Positions 6,552-11,643 of a stretch of 11,643 bases of DNA are shown here, in pieces (within the stretch, counting starts at the first letter, position 1; every line of letters starts with the position of its first letter). The stretch spans positions 1 through 11,643 of the forward strand of contig JAEHDT010000159.1 of assembly GCA_016880225.1 (NCBI GenBank), in the 5' to 3' direction. A model generated the notes under the pieces. That model saw only the letters and a program-made list of their open reading frames with translations. It was not told where the DNA came from and did not search any database. The position numbers and the translations under genes are program-made. Source of the stretch: Gemmatimonadota bacterium (GTDB taxonomy: Bacteria > Gemmatimonadota > Gemmatimonadetes > Gemmatimonadales > GWC2-71-9).

Positions 6552-7136
6552 TCAAAGCCCCACGTAGGTCGCGCGGGTGACGCGGACGCTCACCAGCTGC
6601 TGCATGAGGTCCACCCGCTGTTGCCACAGTTTGACGAGATTCGCTGGACCGGTCTCGGTATCCGGAGATCCCAGCCGCCCGAGCTCGCCGTCGATGACCG
6701 CGATACGGTCTTCCAGCTCCGCCGCGAGGGCGGCGGCGCGGCCGGACGTCACGCGCCCGTCGGGATCGTAGCGCTGCAGCTGCTCCTCGAGCGTCGCCGA
6801 TTCCTGCTTGACGCGGGCCAGCTCCGCGCCCGCAATCGGGTCGGTCCAGAACGGACGAAACACGATCAAGCCCGCGACCGCCGCGGCGGCCGCGAGACTC
6901 CAGATGCCCCAGCGGCTGCGGCGCCGGCGGCGCTCCGCCAGGACGGCGTCCCGGACGGCGGGCCAGCGATCACGCGCAGGATGCCGTGCCGGCAGCGCCT
7001 TGAGCTGCGCAACCCGCTGGTACAGCGCGTCGAGCTCCGCCCGGCACGCCGCGCACGCCGCCGCATGCCCCCGCGCCCACACGGATCCTTCCCCCGCCCG
7101 CAGGGCCAGGAGGTCGTCCATCGTGCAATGCATCAT
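6552..7136 (-). CDS. Membrane anti-sigma factor with zinc-finger (HxxxCxxC) domain
   Basis: A 194-residue protein whose ATG at 7136 overlaps the sigma gene stop (ATGA). The cytoplasmic N-terminal domain carries H24-x3-C28-x2-C31 (GHAAACAAC), the ZAS/zf-HC2 signature that clamps ECF sigma factors. Arg-rich sequence (69-76) precedes one transmembrane helix (about 77-94). The extracytoplasmic part (100-194) is predicted to be a long alpha-helical, possibly coiled-coil stretch (ARVKQESATLEEQLQRY and later ELEDRIAVIDGELGRL), which may contact the PDZ protein or receive the stress signal. Known family members release sigma after regulated proteolysis or conformational change. A second ATG lies immediately after the first, so the start could be three bases later. 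Confidence 0.9.
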   Translation of the reverse strand: MMHCTMDDLLALRAGEGSVWARGHAAACAACRAELDALYQRVAQLKALPARHPARDRWPAVRDAVLAERRRRRSRWGIWSLAAAAAVAGLIVFRPFWTDPIAGAELARVKQESATLEEQLQRYDPDGRVTSGRAAALAAELEDRIAVIDGELGRLGSPDTETGPANLVKLWQQRVDLMQQLVSVRVTRATYVGL

Positions 7137-7675
7137 TGGCCAGCTCCTTCCGCATCGAGCAGCCGCCGCAGCCGCGCGTGCGCCCGCGCCAGCTGCGACT
7201 TGGAAAAGCTCACCGTCTTGCCCATCTGCTCCGCGATCTCCTCGTGTGTGTACCCCTCGACGTCGTGCAGCCACACCACCGCGCGCGAGGTTTCGCTCAG
7301 CCGCTCGAACGCCCGCTCGAGATCGATCCGCGCGGGCACGCCGCCCGTCCCCGCCTTGCCCGCCGCCGACTCCTCGTCCAGCACCTCGGTCTCGCGCACC
7401 TGGTCGCGCCGGATCCGCATCAGCGCTTTGGACGCGGCGATCTGCCGGATCCAGCCCCACAAGTGTCCCTCCCCGCGGTACTGCTGGATGCTCCGCACCA
7501 CCTCGAGAAACGTCTCCTGCAGCACGTCCTCGGCATCCTCGGGGCGCCGCAGCACCCGGAGCGCGAGCGTGTAGACGGGCGTCTCGAACGCCCGGTACAG
7601 CGCTTCCAGCGCTTCCAGGTCGCCTGATTTCGCCCGGGCAACGAGAATGTCGGGGACGGCGAGCGAGATGGTCAT
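7133..7675 (-). CDS. ECF-type RNA polymerase sigma factor (sigma70 family)
   Basis: A 180-residue extracytoplasmic-function sigma factor. Region 2 covers about residues 20-85, with the core-binding DAEDVLQETFLEVVRSI (47-63) and FLEVV...GHLWGWIRQIA, typical of -10 recognition. Region 4 covers about 121-173: HDVEGYTHEEIAEQMG is the first part of the helix-turn-helix, and SKSQLARAHARLRRLL is the recognition helix. No region 1 or 3 is present, as is usual for ECF factors. The linker (98-117) is unusually Gly/Ala-rich. The ATG at 7675 fits the family N-terminus, but its AGGAG directly touches the start codon. The only other in-frame start is a GTG at 7729 without a ribosome-binding site. It heads a three-gene operon with its anti-sigma and a PDZ protein, and such factors usually activate their own promoters. 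Confidence 0.94.
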   Translation of the reverse strand: MTISLAVPDILVARAKSGDLEALEALYRAFETPVYTLALRVLRRPEDAEDVLQETFLEVVRSIQQYRGEGHLWGWIRQIAASKALMRIRRDQVRETEVLDEESAAGKAGTGGVPARIDLERAFERLSETSRAVVWLHDVEGYTHEEIAEQMGKTVSFSKSQLARAHARLRRLLDAEGAGQ

Positions 7676-7690
7676 CTCCTGAAATAGATA
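7676..7690 (-). promoter_or_regulatory. Unusual translation/transcription start region of the sigma gene
   Basis: On the minus strand AGGAG (7680-7676) abuts the ATG at 7675 with zero spacing, which is too close for a normal Shine-Dalgarno. A TATCTA (7690-7685) lies nine bases before the ATG and could be a -10, giving a nearly leaderless mRNA. No convincing -35 was found. Both readings are weak. Confidence 0.25.
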
Positions 7691-7782
7691 GATGCACGAC
7701 GTACGAAAGGCGTCGCGGGAAGGCGTCACGAGAGAGGCCGGTCGGGACGGCGTGCCGTTGACGCCACTCGCGACGGACGTCC

Positions 7783-7810
7783 TTGACGTCGTTTCGTGAC
7801 GCAGTCTAAC
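7783..7810 (+). promoter_or_regulatory. Candidate sigma70 promoter for the MbfA-like gene
   Basis: TTGACG (7783-7788, 5/6 to -35) and TCTAAC (7805-7810, 4/6 to -10) are 16 bp apart. The predicted start near 7817 gives a ~30-base leader to the ATG at 7847. It would lie downstream of the alternative GTG at 7796, supporting the later start. A second TTGACG lies at 7758-7763. No Fur-type or Irr-type box was recognised. Confidence 0.35.
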
Positions 7811-7846
7811 CGATTGCTAATCGGCCAGTTGCAGCTACTTTCCGTC

Positions 7847-8959
7847 ATGCCCCTCGATCCCGTCACGCTGCGCACCTGGCTCCATCACCTGCAAGACGAA
7901 TTCGACGCGGCCTACCTGTACCTCGTGCTGGCGGGCCAAGAGGGCGACCCCAAGCGCAAAGAGGTCTACGTCAAGCTCGCCGGCGTAGAGGAGCGCCACG
8001 TGCAGCTGTGGGTGCAGCTGCTCGCCGAGCACGGGCATGCCGTGGGCCGGCCGAAGCCGTCCCTGAACGCCCGGCTGCGGGCCTGGTTCGGGCGGCGGTT
8101 CGGGACCGGCTACCTGCTGCCGCTCTTGCTACGGGAGGAGGGGCAGGAGGTGAAGGGGTACATGGACCTCCACAAGGAAGCCACGTTCGACGACGCGCGG
8201 GAGGTCTCACTCAAGCTCGCCAAGGAATCGGCGGCGCACGCGGAAACCCTGGCGGACCTCGCCGGGCGGGGCCCGGAGCCCTGGCACAAGACCGAATCGG
8301 GGGGATTTCTCCGCAACGTCGTGTACGGCTTCAATGACGGCCTCACGGCGAACTTCGGGCTGGTCGCCGGCGTGATCGGAGCGAACGTCGCGCCGCATTT
8401 CGTGCTCGTCTCCGGGCTCGCGGGAACCATCGCGGACGCCCTGTCCATGGGAGCGTCGGGCTACCTCGCCGCGAAGAGCGAGCAGGAGGTGTACGAGCAC
8501 GAGATCTCGATGGAAAAGGAGGAGATCCGGCTGATGCCGGAAGTTGAGCAGGACGAGATCGCGCTGCTCTATCAGGCGAAGGGGATCGAATCCGGCATCG
8601 CGCGTCGCATGGCGGCGGAGGTGATGCGCGACCCCGAGCGGGCGCTGGGCGAGCAGGTGCGCGAGGAGCTGAAGATCGGCGTGGCGCACGCGACCCCGTT
8701 CCGCGAAGGCTGGGTGACGGGCACCGCCACGGCCGTGGGCGCGCTCATCCCGGTCGCGCCGTTCCTCGCTCTCTCCGGCCGGACGGCGGTGTGGACGGCG
8801 TTTTCCATCGCCATGCTGTCGCACTTCGCGGTGGGCGCAGCGCGCAGCTTCTTCACGGGCCGGGGCGTGGTCCGCAGCGGCCTCGACATGTTCGTGGTGG
8901 GGCTGGGCGTGGCCGCGGTCGGCTATCTCGTGGGCGACGTGTTGGGGAAGATTCTCTAG
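7847..8959 (+). CDS. MbfA-like membrane-bound ferritin: ferritin-like domain fused to VIT1/CCC1 transporter
   Basis: A 370-residue fusion when started at the ATG at 7847. An in-frame GTG at 7796 would add 17 residues that look non-conserved. The N-terminal ~150 residues form a ferritin/rubrerythrin-like helical domain with candidate metal ligands E18, E48 and H51 (EERH), E97/E98/E101 and E127/H131. The rest is a VIT1/CCC1-family transporter with five membrane segments (about 163-180, 184-207, 288-310, 314-333, 347-366) starting at the conserved YGFNDGLTANFGLVAGV. A Glu-rich cytosolic loop (212-238) corresponds to the metal-binding helices of VIT1. Known MbfA proteins export iron and protect against peroxide and iron overload, so a similar role is likely; manganese is an alternative. 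No Shine-Dalgarno is evident. It ends convergently with leuS, and the two stops share CTAG. Confidence 0.9.
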   Translation: MPLDPVTLRTWLHHLQDEFDAAYLYLVLAGQEGDPKRKEVYVKLAGVEERHVQLWVQLLAEHGHAVGRPKPSLNARLRAWFGRRFGTGYLLPLLLREEGQEVKGYMDLHKEATFDDAREVSLKLAKESAAHAETLADLAGRGPEPWHKTESGGFLRNVVYGFNDGLTANFGLVAGVIGANVAPHFVLVSGLAGTIADALSMGASGYLAAKSEQEVYEHEISMEKEEIRLMPEVEQDEIALLYQAKGIESGIARRMAAEVMRDPERALGEQVREELKIGVAHATPFREGWVTGTATAVGALIPVAPFLALSGRTAVWTAFSIAMLSHFAVGAARSFFTGRGVVRSGLDMFVVGLGVAAVGYLVGDVLGKIL

Positions 8960-11370
8960 ACGACGAAGTTGAGCAGCCGGTCCTGGACGTAGATCGTCTT
9001 CCGGACCGGCTTTCCGTCCACGAACTTCCGCACCGATTCGTCGCGCAGCGCGAGCTCCACCACCTCCGCCTCGCTCGCACCCCGGCTCACCGTCAGGCGC
9101 CCGCGCACCTTGCCGTTCACCTGCACCACGATCTCCACGTCGCCCGCGGCCGCCAGGCCGGCGTCGTAGCTCGGCCAGCTCGCCTGGAACACCGAGCGGT
9201 CGTGCTCCAGCGCCGACCACAGCTCCTCCGCGACGTGGGGCGCGTACGGCGCGAGCATGACGAGCAACGGTTCGACTCCGTCACGGCTCCCCCCGCCCTG
9301 CTCGCGCACCAAGTTCACGTACTCCATCATCGCGGCGATGGCGGTGTTGTAGTCGAGACTCTCGGTGTCGGCCGTGACCTTGCGAATGGTCTGGTGCAGC
9401 TTCCGCTGGACTGCTTCCGGTAACCCCGGGCCGGCGTCCGGCGCCGGGGTCGCCGCTTCATGCGCCAGGGTCCACACCTTCTCCAGGAAACGCCTGATCC
9501 CAGTGATGCCTTCATCGCGGAAGTCCCCGCCTTCCTGGAACGGACCGAGGAACATCAGGTACATCCGGAACGTGTCCGCGCCCCACTTCTGGATGTACGC
9601 GTCCGGGATCACTACGTTGCCGCGCGACTTGGACATCTTCGCGCCGTCCTTGATGATGAGCCCGTGGGCTCGGAGCTTCGGAAACGGCTCCTCGAAGTGC
9701 AGGTGGCCCAACTCCTCGAGCGCCATGGTGACGAAGCGAGAGTACAGGAGGTGCAGCACGGCGTGCTCGTTGCCGCCGATGTAGGTGGACACGGGGAGCC
9801 AGGTCGTGGTCCGCGCGGGGTCCCAAGGCCGATCGTCGAACTCCGTCGAGGGATACCGCAGGAAGTACCACGCCGAGTCGAGGAACGTATCCGACACGTC
9901 GGTCTCGCGTCTCCCCTGCGCGCCGCACTGCGGGCACTTCACGAAATACCACTCCTTGTGACGCGCCAGCGGGGACACGCCGCTCGCGTCGGGGCGGAAG
10001 TCCTCGATGAACGGAAGCTCCACCGGTAGGTCCTCCTCCGGGACCCCGACCGGGCCACAGCGGTCGCAGTGGATAATGGGAATGGGCGGTCCCCAGTAGC
10101 GCTGCCGCGAGATGCACCAGTCGTGCAGCCGATACTGTACCTGCGGCGTGCCGAGGCCCTTTGCCTGCAACCAGCCGACGATGCGGCGCTGGGCCTCCGG
10201 GCAGGAGAGGCCGTCGAACTCGCCCGAGTGGACCAGGACGCCCGCTTCGGCCACGCTCGGGAGCGGCTCGCCGGTGTGCACCACCTCCCGAATCGGGAGC
10301 TTGAACTGGGTCGCGAACTCGAAGTCGCGCCGATCGTGGGCCGGCACGGCCATGATCGCCCCCGTGCCGTACTCCATGAGCACGTAGTCCGCGACCCAGA
10401 TGGGGATCGCCTCCTCCGTCGCCGGATTGCGGGCATAGGAGCCGAGGAACACCCCCGTCTTGGCCTTGTCGCCCACCTTGCGCGACACGATGTCCTTCGC
10501 CTGGACCTCACGCCGGTAGGCGTTGACCGCACTGCGCTGCTCCTGCGCGGTCAACTGGTCCACCAGGGGGTGTTCGGGAGCCAGCACGAGGTACGTCGCC
10601 CCGAACACCGTGTCGGGACGCGTGGTGAACACGGCGATGTTCGCCCCGCCCGCCGTCGTGAACACCAGCTCGGCGCCCTCGCTCCGGCCGATCCAGTTTC
10701 GCTGCAGCGTGCGCGTCGACTCGGACCAGTCGACCCGGTCGAGGTTGTCGAGCAGCCGTGCAGCGTACTTCGTAATCGCGAAGAACCACTGCTCCAGGAA
10801 GCGCTGCTCGACCTTGGTGTCCGGGTGGCGCTCGCAGTAGCCGTTGATCACCTGCTCGTTCGCGACGACGCTCATGTCCTTCGGGCACCAGTTGACCGCC
10901 GCCTTCTTCCGGAACGCGAGCCCCGCCTTGAAGAGCTGCAGGAAGATCCACTGCGTCCACTTGTAGTAGCGGGGATCGGTCGTGGAGAGCTCGTGCCGCC
11001 AGTCGAACATGCCGCCGAACCGCCGCAGCTGGCGGCGGAACGTCTCGATGTTCTTGGGAATGAGTCGCGCCGGGTTGGTCCCCACCTGCAGCGCGTAGTT
11101 CTCCGAGTGAATGCCGAAGGCGTCGAACCCGATCGGCTCGAATACATCGTAGCCCTGTAGCCGCTTGAAGCGGCCGTAGATGTCGGCCCCCGTGAAGGCA
11201 AACATGTTCCCTACATGCAACCCCTCCGCCGACGGATAGGGGAACATCATGAGGTTGTAGAACGGACGACGCGGCCGGTCGAGGTCGGGCTCGTTGGTGT
11301 GGTCGCCCGCCCAGCGCGCCTGCCACTTCGCTTCCACCGCCCGCGGGTCGTAGGGAGGTACGGAGGACAT
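8956..11370 (-). CDS. leuS: Leucine--tRNA ligase (LeuRS), divergent bacterial type
   Basis: An 804-residue cytoplasmic enzyme that charges tRNA-Leu with leucine. Visible elements in order: class I signature YPSAEGLHVGN (45-55, HIGH box as HVGN); the CP1 editing domain (about 222-415) with TTRPDT (249-254) and GTGAIMAVPAHDRRDFEFA, where the second Asp of HDRRD is the expected editing residue; HDWCISRQRYWG (416-427); two CxxC pairs (C435/C438, C479/C482) likely binding zinc; KMSKS at 578-582; an anticodon-binding helical domain (about 600-735); and a C-terminal domain with VNGKVRGRL (751-759). The signature GFDAFGIHSENYAL replaces the common GWDAFGLPAENAA, placing it in a divergent subgroup. 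Length is slightly below the 860 of E. coli. No Shine-Dalgarno precedes the ATG at 11370. Confidence 0.97.
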   Translation of the reverse strand: MSSVPPYDPRAVEAKWQARWAGDHTNEPDLDRPRRPFYNLMMFPYPSAEGLHVGNMFAFTGADIYGRFKRLQGYDVFEPIGFDAFGIHSENYALQVGTNPARLIPKNIETFRRQLRRFGGMFDWRHELSTTDPRYYKWTQWIFLQLFKAGLAFRKKAAVNWCPKDMSVVANEQVINGYCERHPDTKVEQRFLEQWFFAITKYAARLLDNLDRVDWSESTRTLQRNWIGRSEGAELVFTTAGGANIAVFTTRPDTVFGATYLVLAPEHPLVDQLTAQEQRSAVNAYRREVQAKDIVSRKVGDKAKTGVFLGSYARNPATEEAIPIWVADYVLMEYGTGAIMAVPAHDRRDFEFATQFKLPIREVVHTGEPLPSVAEAGVLVHSGEFDGLSCPEAQRRIVGWLQAKGLGTPQVQYRLHDWCISRQRYWGPPIPIIHCDRCGPVGVPEEDLPVELPFIEDFRPDASGVSPLARHKEWYFVKCPQCGAQGRRETDVSDTFLDSAWYFLRYPSTEFDDRPWDPARTTTWLPVSTYIGGNEHAVLHLLYSRFVTMALEELGHLHFEEPFPKLRAHGLIIKDGAKMSKSRGNVVIPDAYIQKWGADTFRMYLMFLGPFQEGGDFRDEGITGIRRFLEKVWTLAHEAATPAPDAGPGLPEAVQRKLHQTIRKVTADTESLDYNTAIAAMMEYVNLVREQGGGSRDGVEPLLVMLAPYAPHVAEELWSALEHDRSVFQASWPSYDAGLAAAGDVEIVVQVNGKVRGRLTVSRGASEAEVVELALRDESVRKFVDGKPVRKTIYVQDRLLNFVV

Positions 11371-11381
11371 AAGTGACTGAA

Positions 11382-11387
11382 ATTACA
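11382..11387 (-). promoter_or_regulatory. Possible leuS -10 element, short leader
   Basis: On the minus strand TGTAAT (5/6 to TATAAT) ends 11 bases before the leuS ATG. With no Shine-Dalgarno in those 11 bases, the transcript would be nearly leaderless. No good -35 is visible at the expected distance, so confidence is low. Confidence 0.25.
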
Positions 11388-11392
11388 CAGAC

Positions 11393-11422
11393 TTGCTCCC
11401 CCAAGTAACCCAGCGTACCTTG
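11393..11422 (+). promoter_or_regulatory. Possible promoter of the divergent sensor gene
   Basis: TTG at 11393-11395 and TACCTTG at 11416-11422 are 20 bases apart, an approximate TTG / TAnnTT(T)G pattern like that ahead of the HDO gene. The predicted leader before the ATG at 11435 is very short, and no Shine-Dalgarno is seen. It overlaps the upstream part of the leuS promoter region. Confidence 0.3.
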
Positions 11423-11434
11423 CCCCACCACTCC

Positions 11435-11643
11435 ATGGCTCCGACCCTCACCGACCTCCTGCGGCGATTCACCGTCTGGGCCGCCGGGGCCGCCCTGCTC
11501 GCGGTGGTCGTGGCGGCGTCGCTCGCGGGGCGGGCGGCCAGGCGCACGCTCGAGCGCCTCGCCGATCAGCGCGGGGCGGAGGTCGCGGCGCGCGCCACCG
11601 CCCTGGTCGCGGACTACGTCCGCGAGCGGCACGCCGAGGCCGA
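11435..11643 (+). CDS. N-terminus of a membrane-anchored sensor protein (3'-truncated)
   Basis: A frame opens with ATG at 11435 and stays open for 69 codons to the window end. The start MAPTLTDLLRRFTVWAAG leads into one hydrophobic helix (about residues 13-31), followed by a basic stretch (RAARR) and then an amphipathic helix (RGAEVAARATALVADYVRER). This plan, a signal anchor plus a long extracytoplasmic helix, is typical of Cache-type sensor kinases, diguanylate cyclases or chemoreceptors, but the defining domains lie beyond the window. It is divergent from leuS, 64 bases away. Product class is inference from topology only. Confidence 0.6.
   Translation, partial: MAPTLTDLLRRFTVWAAGAALLAVVVAASLAGRAARRTLERLADQRGAEVAARATALVADYVRERHAEA

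Noticed and set aside
7758..7801. Repeated TTGACG (7758, 7783) and GTGACG (7796) as operator repeats
   Set aside because: Spacing is irregular and GACG is a frequent tetramer in this sequence. One copy is better explained as a -35 element.
10069..11160. Plus-strand open frame of 363 codons inside leuS
   Set aside because: Low-complexity Arg/Val/His/Leu composition with no domain, lying fully antisense to a clear LeuRS. It is a GC-driven shadow.
10508..11632. Minus-strand open frame of 374 codons overlapping the leuS start and the sensor gene
   Set aside because: It is out of frame with leuS, shows no family motif, and its upstream part is antisense to the convincing sensor N-terminus.

Overview
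The window is GC-rich, densely coding bacterial chromosome. The organism is probably a member of Gemmatimonadota or a relative, most likely from a metagenome assembly. I infer this from the general gene style, from the divergent LeuRS, and from candidate promoters that resemble the TTTG / TAnnTTTG type of the Bacteroidota and Gemmatimonadota side of the tree. No rRNA, tRNA, IS element, CRISPR array or prophage was seen. The first 27 bases are an uninterrupted G run that looks like a sequencing or assembly artefact at a contig edge, so the first gene is cut.

Region A (1-2232, plus strand) is the end of an operon. It encodes the C-terminal barrel of a BtuB/FepA-like TonB-dependent receptor, a six-helix membrane protein resembling an ECF-transporter S component, and a 238-residue protein with TiaS-type kinase-domain signatures (GVDDTD and IGALAAVG). 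The three genes are joined by two identical 4-nt GTGA stop/start overlaps. The set looks like an uncharacterised uptake-and-modification module for a small molecule, and it is the best candidate here for an undescribed system.

Region B (2253-5613) has a PadR-family repressor on the minus strand. Its promoter carries a perfect 12-bp palindrome between the -35 and -10 elements. Divergently transcribed is a two-gene unit: a heme-oxygenase-like diiron oxidase (HDO) fold protein, overlapping by ATGA a soluble hybrid histidine kinase (PAS-PAS-HisKA-HATPase-REC). The pairing suggests a sensory role, possibly for oxygen, iron or a metabolite.

Region C (5635-7675, minus strand) is an ECF sigma factor, a membrane zinc-finger anti-sigma factor and a secreted tandem-PDZ protein in one operon, which resembles an envelope-stress module. 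A 171-bp divergent intergenic region separates it from region D.

Region D (7847-8959, plus) encodes an MbfA-type protein: a ferritin-like domain fused to a VIT1/CCC1 transporter domain, probably for iron or manganese detoxification. It converges on leuS (8956-11370, minus), and the two genes share a palindromic CTAG as both stop codons. Divergent from leuS, the start of a membrane sensor protein (11435 onward) runs off the window end.

All assignments rest on motif recognition by eye. No database search was possible.
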